A DNA stretch of 45,210 nt from Mediterranea sp. (in: CFB group bacteria). GTDB taxonomy: Bacteria > Bacteroidota > Bacteroidia > Bacteroidales > Bacteroidaceae. The notes beneath the pieces are model-generated. The model was given only the letters and a program-made list of their open reading frames with translations. It made no database searches and was not told the DNA's origin. The DNA is taken from NCBI GenBank assembly GCA_031261785.1, contig JAISIZ010000119.1, positions 1 to 45,210 of the forward strand, given 5' to 3'. Both the position numbers and the translations under genes were made by a program. Shown one piece after another: positions 23,529 through 31,331 of the stretch; the stretch's first letter is position 1; the number at the start of each line of letters is the position of its first letter.

Positions 23529-24632
23529 ATGGCATTGCAATGTGGTATCGTCGGCTTGCCCAACGTGGGGAAGTCGACTCTTTTCAACTGTTTGTCGAAC
23601 GCGAAGGCGCAGGCGGCGAACTTTCCGTTTTGTACGATCGAACCGAACGTGGGCGTGATTACCGTGCCCGACGAACGACTCAATAAACTGGCCGAGCTGG
23701 TGCACCCGGGACGCATCGTGCCCACTACCGTGGAGATTGTCGACATCGCCGGATTAGTGAAAGGCGCCAGCAAGGGCGAGGGACTGGGGAACAAGTTCCT
23801 GGGCAATATCCGGGAGACGGACGCCATCATCCACGTGCTGCGCTGCTTCGACGACGAGAACGTGACGCACGTGGACGGCACCGTAGATCCCGTGCGCGAC
23901 AAGGAGATCATCGACTACGAGCTGCAACTCAAGGATCTGGAGACAGTGGAAAGCCGTATCCAGAAGGTGCAGAAACAGGCGCAGACAGGCGGCGACAAAG
24001 CCGCCAAGCTGGCTTACGACGTACTGCTGCGCTATAAGGACGCATTGGACAAAGGACTTTCGGCCCGTACCGTCGCCTTCGAGACGAAAGACGAGCAGAA
24101 AGTCGCCCACGAACTGTTCCTGCTCACCGCCAAGCCCGTGATGTACGTCTGCAACGTGGACGAGGCGAGCGCCGCCACGGGCAACACCTACGTGGAGCAG
24201 GTGCGGCAGGCCGTGAAGGACGAGCGTGCCGAAGTACTGGTGGTGGCCGCCAAGACGGAGGCCGACATCGCCGAGTTGGAGACCTACGAGGACCGGCAGA
24301 TGTTCCTCGCCGAGGTGGGACTGGAGGAATCGGGCGTGTCGCGCCTCATCAAGTCGGCCTACAAGCTGCTCAACCTCGAGACGTTCCTCACCGCCGGCGA
24401 GAAAGAGGTGCGGGCGTGGACCTACCGCAAGGGATGGAAAGCCCCGCAGTGCGCCGGCGTGATCCACACCGATTTCGAGCGGGGATTCATCCGAGCCGAG
24501 GTCATCAAGTACGACGACTTCGTGAAGTACGGCTCCGAAGCCGCCGTGCGCGAGGCCGGCAAGCTGGGCATAGAGGGCAAGGAGTACGTGGTGCAGGACG
24601 GCGACATCATGAATTTCTTGTTTAATGTATAG
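23529..24632 (+). CDS. ychF: redox-regulated ATPase YchF (Obg family)
   Basis: This 367-residue P-loop NTPase is full length. It has GLPNVGKST (residues 9-17), NFPFCTIEPNVG (switch I region), DIAGLVKGASKGEG (G3 region), and NVDE near 205 in place of NKxD, the change that makes YchF prefer ATP to GTP. A coiled-coil region lies at about 130-190. The TGS domain at the end (AGEKEVRAWTYRKGWKAPQCAGVIH, in two parts of the C terminus) closes with GDIMNFLFNV. YchF associates with ribosomes and responds to oxidative stress. lgt follows 58 bp downstream and may share the transcript. Confidence 0.97.
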   Translation: MALQCGIVGLPNVGKSTLFNCLSNAKAQAANFPFCTIEPNVGVITVPDERLNKLAELVHPGRIVPTTVEIVDIAGLVKGASKGEGLGNKFLGNIRETDAIIHVLRCFDDENVTHVDGTVDPVRDKEIIDYELQLKDLETVESRIQKVQKQAQTGGDKAAKLAYDVLLRYKDALDKGLSARTVAFETKDEQKVAHELFLLTAKPVMYVCNVDEASAATGNTYVEQVRQAVKDERAEVLVVAAKTEADIAELETYEDRQMFLAEVGLEESGVSRLIKSAYKLLNLETFLTAGEKEVRAWTYRKGWKAPQCAGVIHTDFERGFIRAEVIKYDDFVKYGSEAAVREAGKLGIEGKEYVVQDGDIMNFLFNV

Positions 24633-24690
24633 GAGCGTTGGCTTCATCAAGCCCAAAGAAAAGAACATCACCATATAAAGAATAAACCGT

Positions 24691-25530
24691 ATGCATCCAC
24701 TCCTCTTTATTCCCTGGCATCCGAACCCTGAGCTGTTCAGCATCTTCGGGCTGCCCATCCGCTACTACGGGTTGCTGTGGGCGGTAGGCCTCTTCCTGGC
24801 CTACATCATCGTGCGTTACCAGTATCGCGACAAGAAGATCAGCGAGAAGCTGTTCGAGCCGCTCTTCTTCTATTGCTTCTTCGGCGCGCTGGTGGGGGCG
24901 CGGCTGGGGCATTGCCTCTTCTACGACCCCCAGCTCTACTTCGGTAGCCTGCGGGGATTGGTGGAGATGTTGCTGCCCATCAAGATACTGCCCGACGGAG
25001 GATGGAAGTTCGTGGGCTACGAGGGTCTGGCCAGCCATGGCGGCACCATCGGCCTCATCGTGGCCTTGTGGCTCTACTGCCGGAAGACGAAGATGCACTA
25101 CGTCGACGTGCTCGACATGATCGCCGTGGCCACGCCCGTCACCGCCTGCTGCATCCGCCTGGCCAACCTGATGAATTCCGAGATTATCGGCAAGCCCACC
25201 GACGTGCCCTGGGCGTTCGTCTTCGAGCGGGTCGACAACTTGCCGCGGCATCCCGGCCAGCTCTACGAGGCCATCGCCTACTTGCTGCTGTTCTTCATCA
25301 TGATCTACCTCTACAAGAAGCGGGGCAAGACGCTCCACCGAGGCTTCTTCTTCGGGCTTTGCCTCACCTACATCTTCACGTTCCGCTTCTTCATCGAGTT
25401 CCTGAAGAAGGAACAGGAGGATTTCGAGGTCGGCATGCTGCTCAATATGGGACAGCTGCTGAGCATACCGTTCATCATCATCGGCGTCTACTTCCTCTTC
25501 TTCTACGGACGGAAGAAGTCCCGAACCTGA
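24691..25530 (+). CDS. lgt: prolipoprotein diacylglyceryl transferase
   Basis: Lgt transfers diacylglycerol from phosphatidylglycerol to the lipobox cysteine of prolipoproteins in the inner membrane. The 279-residue protein has about seven hydrophobic segments. It has YYGLLWAVG near 25, [16 protein letters not shown] near 65-80, the Lgt signature region LASHGGTIG with the conserved His, and [10 protein letters not shown] near 187. The chosen ATG gives [18 protein letters not shown], the usual Bacteroidetes start. It serves the many lipoproteins of this organism, for example the SusD, GH3 and GH92 proteins below. It is convergent with the second AAA/PD-(D/E)XK gene, with 31 bp between stops. 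Confidence 0.97.
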   Translation: MHPLLFIPWHPNPELFSIFGLPIRYYGLLWAVGLFLAYIIVRYQYRDKKISEKLFEPLFFYCFFGALVGARLGHCLFYDPQLYFGSLRGLVEMLLPIKILPDGGWKFVGYEGLASHGGTIGLIVALWLYCRKTKMHYVDVLDMIAVATPVTACCIRLANLMNSEIIGKPTDVPWAFVFERVDNLPRHPGQLYEAIAYLLLFFIMIYLYKKRGKTLHRGFFFGLCLTYIFTFRFFIEFLKKEQEDFEVGMLLNMGQLLSIPFIIIGVYFLFFYGRKKSRT

Positions 25531-25561
25531 TAACCAGCGGGTATTTTCCCTTCGCACGCCG

Positions 25562-27118
25562 TCATCCTATCGCCCAGCCCGCGATGCCCCGCGTCTGCTT
25601 GTCGTAGCTGACACCCACCTTCACGACCGTGCGTCCGTCGGCCTCGTAGGGGATGGCGTAGCCTTTCCCGTCGATCTGCGCCAACGCCTGCTCGGGAGTG
25701 GAATCCACCTTCAATTCAAAGAGGTAGACATAGTCGTTGTTGCTGACGACCACGTCGACACGGCCGGCCGCCGTCTTCACCTGCGTGCGCGTGAGCTGCC
25801 CCATGAGCGTGAAGATGATGTAGAAGATGGTCTCGAAGCGGGATTCGTTGTCGCTCTTCTTCTCGTAGGGGATGGAGGCGACGAACGCGCGCAGGCGGGT
25901 CAGGCAGCCGTCCACGTCGCCCTTGTCGAGCGACTTCTTCATGGCGATGAGGCTCATGTCGCTCTCCATCTTGCTGTACCCCAACACGGTGGGAAGCAGC
26001 GAGCGCAGGAAGCCGTAGCGCACCTCCTCGTTGGGGTAGCCCAAGGTATAGATGCCATTCTTGAAATCCTTGATGGTAAGGTATCCACTCTGGTAGAGCA
26101 CGGGGATAGGGTCGGTGAGCGTGTCGGTCGACTGGTCGAACGCGTCGCCCATGGCCTCGCAACCTTCCATGTCCATCAGTGGCATGCCGCGCTCACGCAG
26201 CAAGTCGAGGAGGAAAGTGGGAGTTCCGGTGGAATACCAGTAGCTGCCGTATTCTTTGGAGTCGAGCACGTTGATGATGCTGAACGGGTTGTAAATGTGC
26301 TCGCCGCGGTGATTGAAACGGTAGCCGTCGTACAGGCGGGCGAGGTGCGCCAGGCCCTGTTCGTACGTCTCGTCGTTGTTGGCCGCCAATTCCTCGATGT
26401 CCTGTCTGAAATAACGGATCAGTTCGGCTTCGGTGATGCCGCATATACTATTGTATTGCTGCCACATACTGACATTCTTCAGGCTGTTCAGCTCGCTGAA
26501 GATGCTCATCTGGCTGAATTTGGTGATGCCCGTGAGGAAGAGGAAGCGGAGAAGGTGTGTGTTGTCCTTGAGCGGGCTGTAGAACTCGCGGGTGGCCAGA
26601 TGCAACGCCTTGCGCAGCTCGGCGTCGGTGGTGGAGTCGAGCATGGGCGAGTCGTACTCGTCGACGAGTACGACCACCGGCTTTCCTGTCTGCTCGTAAG
26701 CTTTCTTGATGACGTTCAGCAAGCGAGCGCCGGGGGTCTTCGCCGAGGGGTCGCTTCCATAAAGTTTTTCCAGCTCGGCGAGCTGCATGTCCAGCGTCAT
26801 GTATAGGTTGTCGACCTTGTCGTAGTGCGTGAGCGCGAACGAGAAGTGGAGCACGGGATACACCGTCCACTCCGTCTCCAATCGCTCCATCGCCAATCCT
26901 TCGAAGAGGTGTTTCTTCCCTTCGAAGTAGGCTTTCAATGTCGAGAGTAGCAGGCTCTTGCCGAAGCGGCGCGGGCGGCTGAGGAAGTAGACCCGGTTGG
27001 TGTTGGCCATTTGGTACACCAGCTCGGTCTTGTCCACGTACAGGTAGTTGAGGGTACGCAGTTGCTCGAAATTCTGTATCCCTATCGGGAAAATGCGGGT
27101 CGGTAGTATGGTTGCCAT
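25562..27118 (-). CDS. AAA-ATPase-like protein with PD-(D/E)XK nuclease-like domain, copy 2
   Basis: This 518-residue paralogue of the protein at 13480-15039 has the same plan. The variant Walker A RPRRFGKS is at 48-55, Walker B VVVLVDEYDSPMLD near 150, the middle pattern ARLYDGYRFNHRGEHIYNPFS, and a C-terminal PD-(D/E)XK-type region with VDVVVSNNDYVYLFELK. The two proteins differ enough to be an old duplication or separate acquisitions. It lies alone between the convergent lgt gene and the polysaccharide locus, with its own promoter and an AT-rich minisatellite just before the start. The function is unknown; mobile or defence-linked roles are possible. Confidence 0.85.
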   Translation of the reverse strand: MATILPTRIFPIGIQNFEQLRTLNYLYVDKTELVYQMANTNRVYFLSRPRRFGKSLLLSTLKAYFEGKKHLFEGLAMERLETEWTVYPVLHFSFALTHYDKVDNLYMTLDMQLAELEKLYGSDPSAKTPGARLLNVIKKAYEQTGKPVVVLVDEYDSPMLDSTTDAELRKALHLATREFYSPLKDNTHLLRFLFLTGITKFSQMSIFSELNSLKNVSMWQQYNSICGITEAELIRYFRQDIEELAANNDETYEQGLAHLARLYDGYRFNHRGEHIYNPFSIINVLDSKEYGSYWYSTGTPTFLLDLLRERGMPLMDMEGCEAMGDAFDQSTDTLTDPIPVLYQSGYLTIKDFKNGIYTLGYPNEEVRYGFLRSLLPTVLGYSKMESDMSLIAMKKSLDKGDVDGCLTRLRAFVASIPYEKKSDNESRFETIFYIIFTLMGQLTRTQVKTAAGRVDVVVSNNDYVYLFELKVDSTPEQALAQIDGKGYAIPYEADGRTVVKVGVSYDKQTRGIAGWAIG

Positions 27119-27124
27119 CTCTTT

Positions 27125-27161
27125 CTAAATTAAAAATTGAGAATTGAGAATTAAAAAATGA
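27125..27161. repeat. AT-rich minisatellite upstream of the copy-2 gene
   Basis: Short direct repeats of ATTGAGA flanked by AATTAAAAA make a very AT-rich tract in otherwise GC-rich DNA. It lies in the 5' leader of the minus-strand gene. Confidence 0.6.
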
Positions 27162-27169
27162 ATGTAACG

Positions 27170-27201
27170 CGAAGATAGGCTATTCTTCGCGTGGACGCAA
27201 G
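27170..27201 (-). promoter_or_regulatory. promoter of the copy-2 AAA/PD-(D/E)XK gene
   Basis: On the minus strand CTTG (27201-27198), a 20-nt spacer and TATCTTCG (27177-27170) form a -33/-7 pair. The -7 lies in an imperfect palindrome (27169-27192, CGCGAAGATAG against CTATTCTTCGCG), which may be an operator. Confidence 0.5.
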
Positions 27202-27262
27202 CGAAGCTTCGTAAAAACAAGAAAACTTCACGGGGAGCCACTCTACGGAGGGTAAAGGCAGG

Positions 27263-27319
27263 AAGCCCCGACTTCTTCTTTTCGCGCCATTGGCGTGAAG
27301 CGTGAAGCCGGGGCTTTTT
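27263..27319. terminator. hairpin after the GH3 gene
   Basis: AAGCCCCGACTTC pairs with GAAGCCGGGGCTT (one mismatch) around about 28 nt that can itself fold (CGCC/GGCG). The T run follows the right arm on the plus strand, yet the gene that ends here (GH3) reads on the minus strand, where no T run follows. It may stop both strands or end an unseen plus-strand RNA. Confidence 0.55.
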
Positions 27320-27374
27320 CACTCTCTCTTCTGTGAGTGATCGCTTGCTTGTGTGCGATGTACTTGCGCGCGTG

Positions 27375-29609
27375 TCAATCCATAGTAATAGTGATCTTTT
27401 GTGTAAGCCGGATGTCTTGCGAGGAGCTTCCTATCAGCACCTCAGCCTCGCCAGGCTCCACGGCCCAGTCTTCGGCGAACTCGTCCCAATGGCGCAGCCG
27501 CTCCAGCGGGACGCGCAGGCGCACGGACTTTTTCTCGCCCGGTTGGAGGGCGACGCGCCGGAAGCCTTTCAGCTCTTTCAAGGGACGGACGAGCTTGGAG
27601 TCGGGACGGGCTACGTATAGCTGCACCACCTCCTCGCCCTCACGCGAGCCGGTGTTGGCCAGGCAGAACTCGATGTCGAGGCCCTTGCCGTCGGCTTTCG
27701 CCCGCAGGTCGGAATAACCGAAAGTGGTGTACGAGAGGCCATGCCCGAAGGGGTAGAGCACGGGCACCTGGCGGGTGTCGTACCAGCGGTATCCCACGAG
27801 CAGATCCTCGGCGTAGTCGGCCACGGGGCCGTCGCTCGGTGCCGCCTCCCGCCTGTTGCCCACGAGGTTGACGAATACGTCGTCCTGCTTCCTCGGGTTC
27901 TGCTGCGGATAGACTCCGAGGCTGTAGGCCGGGACGTCTTCGAGCTTGAGCGGGAAGGAGAAGGGGAGCTTGCCCGATGGCGTCGCGGCGCCGGTCAGCA
28001 CGTCGCCCAGGGCATGTCCGCCCTCCGATCCGTTGAACCACGAGATGAGCATGGCCCGCGACACTTGTTGGGCGGCGCGCAGGTCCAGCGGTCCGCCGGT
28101 CACGAACACGGTCACGAGGTTGGGATTGGCCAAGGCCAGCTCCCTCAGCAACTCGTCCTGTCCCAGGGGCAGGGCGATGGAAGGTCGGTCGCTTCCCTCG
28201 GTCTCCACCTCACGGTTGTCGCCTCCCACGAAGATGACCAGGTCCGACGCCCGTGCCAGCTCCACGGCCTCGGCCATCAGGGCGGGGTCGGGGGTGTTGG
28301 TGTAGGGCGATACGCGTGTCTCGCGGTCGCGCTTGGTGTAGTAGGGGTATCCTTGCGCCCACTTGATGTCGATGCCGCTCCCCTGGAGCCTGTCGGTGAT
28401 GCCTTCGAGCGGGGTGACCTCGTAGAGCGCCTTCACGCCGGCTCCCACGCCACCCAAGGACTGCGGGCGTACGGCGTTGTCGCCTATCACGGCGACGCGC
28501 TTCACGTTCGCCTTGTCGATGGGCAGCAGTCCGGCGTCGTTCTTGAGCAGTACGATGGCGTTGACGGCCACGTCGTAAGCGATGCGTTGCTGTTCGGGCT
28601 GTGAGGTCATCCGCAGGTTGGCCTCCCCGGCGGGTATCGGTTTTATGGCGAGGCGTACGCGGAGGATCTCCCGCACCCGCTCGTCGACGATGGTTTCGTC
28701 CACGGCTCCCGCCCGTACGGAGTCGAGCAGGGCCTGTCCGAGGTAGCGTTGTCCGGGCATCTCCACGTTGAGTCCGCTCGTCACGGCCTTGACGGTGGAG
28801 TGCGTACCTCCCCAGTCGGAGATGACCATGCCGCGGAAGCCCCACTGCTGGCGCAGTATGCGGCCGAGCAGCATCTCGTTCTCCGAGCACCAGTCGCCCT
28901 CCACCTTGTTGTAGGCCGCCATCACTCCGTAGGCATCGGCCTCCCGCACGGCGGCTTCGAAGGGTGGCAGATAGATTTCGTGCATGGCCCGGGGCGACAC
29001 CCGCACGTCGACGGTGCCCCGATAGTCCTCCTGGTTGTTCAGCGCGTAGTGCTTCAGGCAGACGGCCACGCCGTTGTCCTGCGTGCCCAGCGTGTACTTC
29101 ACGGCCAGGGCGGCGCTGAGCACGGGATCCTCGCTCAGGTATTCGTACGTCCGTCCGCCGTTGGGCAGGCGTTGGATGTTGATGGCGGGTCCCAGGATCA
29201 TGTCCTTGCCTCGCAGCCGGGCCTCCTTGCCCATGCCCTCGCCGTAGCGGTAGGCCAGCTCCTCGCTCCAGGTGGCGGCGAGGGCCGATCCTGTGGGGAA
29301 GAAGGTGGCCGAGTCGTTGGCCAGTCCCAGGGAGTTCCACGAATGTGGCTCCATCTCCTCGCGGATGCCGAAGGGTCCGTCGGCGTACTCCATGTCGGCT
29401 ATCCCGAGACGTTCGACGCCCGCCGACGAGAACATGTGCTTGCCGTGCAGCATGTTCACCTTCTCCTCGAGCGTCATTTGGTCGATGAGCCGCGCGATTT
29501 CGTCTTCATGGGCCATCAGGGCCGAGGCTTTCTCGGCCGGCTGCCGCGTACACGCGGCAGCCAGCGCGATGAGGCAGGCCATGGCTATCAGCTTGTTTGT
29601 TCTCTCCAT
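27375..29609 (-). CDS. GH3 beta-glucosidase lipoprotein
   Basis: This 744-residue enzyme has a lipoprotein signal ending LAAAC (Cys20), so it sits on a membrane facing the periplasm or outside. The GH3 N-terminal barrel (about 40-330) has KHYALNNQEDYRG, a typical active-site strand, and VISDWGGTHS near 261-270, with the Asp of SDW as nucleophile. The C-terminal alpha/beta sandwich (about 370-600) and a fibronectin-III-like domain (about 660-735) follow. It would release terminal beta-linked glucose, or possibly xylose, from oligosaccharides. It is the last gene of the epimerase-SusC-SusD-GH3 operon, 19 bp after the SusD stop. Confidence 0.93.
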   Translation of the reverse strand: MERTNKLIAMACLIALAAACTRQPAEKASALMAHEDEIARLIDQMTLEEKVNMLHGKHMFSSAGVERLGIADMEYADGPFGIREEMEPHSWNSLGLANDSATFFPTGSALAATWSEELAYRYGEGMGKEARLRGKDMILGPAINIQRLPNGGRTYEYLSEDPVLSAALAVKYTLGTQDNGVAVCLKHYALNNQEDYRGTVDVRVSPRAMHEIYLPPFEAAVREADAYGVMAAYNKVEGDWCSENEMLLGRILRQQWGFRGMVISDWGGTHSTVKAVTSGLNVEMPGQRYLGQALLDSVRAGAVDETIVDERVREILRVRLAIKPIPAGEANLRMTSQPEQQRIAYDVAVNAIVLLKNDAGLLPIDKANVKRVAVIGDNAVRPQSLGGVGAGVKALYEVTPLEGITDRLQGSGIDIKWAQGYPYYTKRDRETRVSPYTNTPDPALMAEAVELARASDLVIFVGGDNREVETEGSDRPSIALPLGQDELLRELALANPNLVTVFVTGGPLDLRAAQQVSRAMLISWFNGSEGGHALGDVLTGAATPSGKLPFSFPLKLEDVPAYSLGVYPQQNPRKQDDVFVNLVGNRREAAPSDGPVADYAEDLLVGYRWYDTRQVPVLYPFGHGLSYTTFGYSDLRAKADGKGLDIEFCLANTGSREGEEVVQLYVARPDSKLVRPLKELKGFRRVALQPGEKKSVRLRVPLERLRHWDEFAEDWAVEPGEAEVLIGSSSQDIRLTQKITITMD

Positions 29610-29628
29610 ATTCCGCGTGCTTGCTGTT

Positions 29629-31281
29629 TTAGTAGCCCGGATTTTGGTCGGCTTGGCTGATGGCGTTGTTCTTCTTTATCTCGTCGCTGGGGATGGGATA
29701 GATGGTGCGGTTGTTGTCGAAGTCGAACATCCGCTTGGTGTAGCCCGCTCCCTTGGGATACTCCTTGTCGAGGAACTCCTGCGCCATGCCGGTGCGGCAG
29801 AGGTCGTACCAGAAGGAGTACTCAGCCAGGAACTCGTGCCTGCGCTCGATGGTGAGCGCCACCTTCCAGGCGTCGGCTTGGTAGCCCTTGCCGCTCTTGT
29901 AGGAGTTGTAGAAGGTCTGGGCGTCGGGGACGCTGACGGCCGCGGTGTTGAGGGGTATGGGGAAGTTGCCCTGCGCGAGGCTGGTCTCGAGGTTTCCCCA
30001 GGCGCGGTTCCTCACCTGGTTGATGTACTCCCATCCGTCGGCTCCCGTCTCGAAGCAGCACTCGGCGTAGTTGAGCAGGATGGCCGCGTAGCGTAGCCAG
30101 ATGGCCGATTGGGGGTTCATGACGATGCCGTCGCTGCCGGGCTTGCGTTTCCAGAGCTTGATGCTGTAGTTATTGGGCATCAGCTCGGAGGAGACGAAGT
30201 CGCCGCTGAAGCCGTCGTTGGCGCCGATCACCTCGCCGGTGTACGGATGCGCCTGCCCTTCGCTCACCACGGAGTAGACGAGGCGCTTGTCGCCCGGCTC
30301 GAAGGAGTGGCAGAACTCGTGCGAGATGTAGAGCGATCCCCATCCGCCGTACTCGGGGCTGGCGGTGAGGTAGGCGGGCCACCAGAGGGCGTCGGTCTGT
30401 CCCTCGGCTCCCCAGTTGAGGTTGCCGTGGTGGGGATAGGTGATCTCCCATACGCTCTCGCCGTCCCAGACGCGGTCTTCCTGATGGATCTGTCCGTAGC
30501 AGGGGTTGAGGCGGTACTGTCCGCTCTGTATGATGTCGGAGAGTTCCTGCTTGGCCTCGTTGAACTTGTTGTTGTACATATAGGCTTGCGCCAGGTATGC
30601 CTTGGCCATGCCCCGGGTGATGCGTCCCTTCTCGCCGTTCCAGGGTTCCCAGCCCAGCGTCTTGGCGGCGAACTGGAAGTCCTCGATGATGAGGTCCCAC
30701 GTCACCGCGGTGCTCTCGGCCCGTGGCTTGTCGGGCGAGCTGCTGTACGTGTCGCCCGTCATGAGCATGGGGAGCCGTCCGAAGTTCTGCGCCAGGAAGC
30801 TGTAGAAGAAGGCCCTGATGGCGCGGCACTCGGCGATGATGATGTTCTTGGTCGTCTCGCCGTCGGCGAAGGTGGCCGGATCCACCAGCTCCATGTTGGC
30901 CAGGAAGCGGTTGGCGCGGTCCACGGCCTTGTACGACTGCTTCCATCCTTCGTAGAACATGTCCTTGTCGGCCCTCCACTCGTGGCGGGTGAACTCGTTG
31001 TCCCACCCGGAGGCCTGGCAGTCGAGCGCGGGATAGTTGGAGAAGGCCAGCTGCGGCTTGATGTTCCAGCTCTTCTGCACGTCGCTGGGGTTGTCGCCCC
31101 ATTCGGGGTAGAACATGTCGTACACGCCGTTGAGGCCTTGCACGATGGTCTCTTCGCTGCTGAAGAGCACGTTGGGTTCGAGGATGTCATAGTGGTCGAT
31201 TTTCAGGAAATCCTCTCCACATGACGCGAGGCCGCCCATGAGGGCCATGGCCGCGAGGAAGTTGGATATATGTTTTCTCAT
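29629..31281 (-). CDS. SusD/RagB-family glycan-binding lipoprotein
   Basis: This 550-residue surface lipoprotein has a signal ending GGLASC (Cys21). It has the SusD plan: an N-terminal TPR-like region with ILEPNVLFSSEETIVQGLNGVYD, AIRAFFYSFLAQNFGRLPML near 170-190 and the C-terminal block ERRHEFLAEYSFWYDLCRTG followed by TIYPIPSDEI. SusD proteins bind the target oligosaccharide and cap the SusC pore in the outer membrane. The ATG at 31281 starts the signal peptide; the open frame runs much further upstream, but that part is antisense-like sequence inside susC. It lies 50 bp after the SusC stop and 19 bp before the GH3 gene. Confidence 0.95.
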   Translation of the reverse strand: MRKHISNFLAAMALMGGLASCGEDFLKIDHYDILEPNVLFSSEETIVQGLNGVYDMFYPEWGDNPSDVQKSWNIKPQLAFSNYPALDCQASGWDNEFTRHEWRADKDMFYEGWKQSYKAVDRANRFLANMELVDPATFADGETTKNIIIAECRAIRAFFYSFLAQNFGRLPMLMTGDTYSSSPDKPRAESTAVTWDLIIEDFQFAAKTLGWEPWNGEKGRITRGMAKAYLAQAYMYNNKFNEAKQELSDIIQSGQYRLNPCYGQIHQEDRVWDGESVWEITYPHHGNLNWGAEGQTDALWWPAYLTASPEYGGWGSLYISHEFCHSFEPGDKRLVYSVVSEGQAHPYTGEVIGANDGFSGDFVSSELMPNNYSIKLWKRKPGSDGIVMNPQSAIWLRYAAILLNYAECCFETGADGWEYINQVRNRAWGNLETSLAQGNFPIPLNTAAVSVPDAQTFYNSYKSGKGYQADAWKVALTIERRHEFLAEYSFWYDLCRTGMAQEFLDKEYPKGAGYTKRMFDFDNNRTIYPIPSDEIKKNNAISQADQNPGY

Positions 31282-31331
31282 AACCTTGTTTTTTAATTGA
31301 ATGAATAGACTGAATGGGTAATCGCTTCTTC

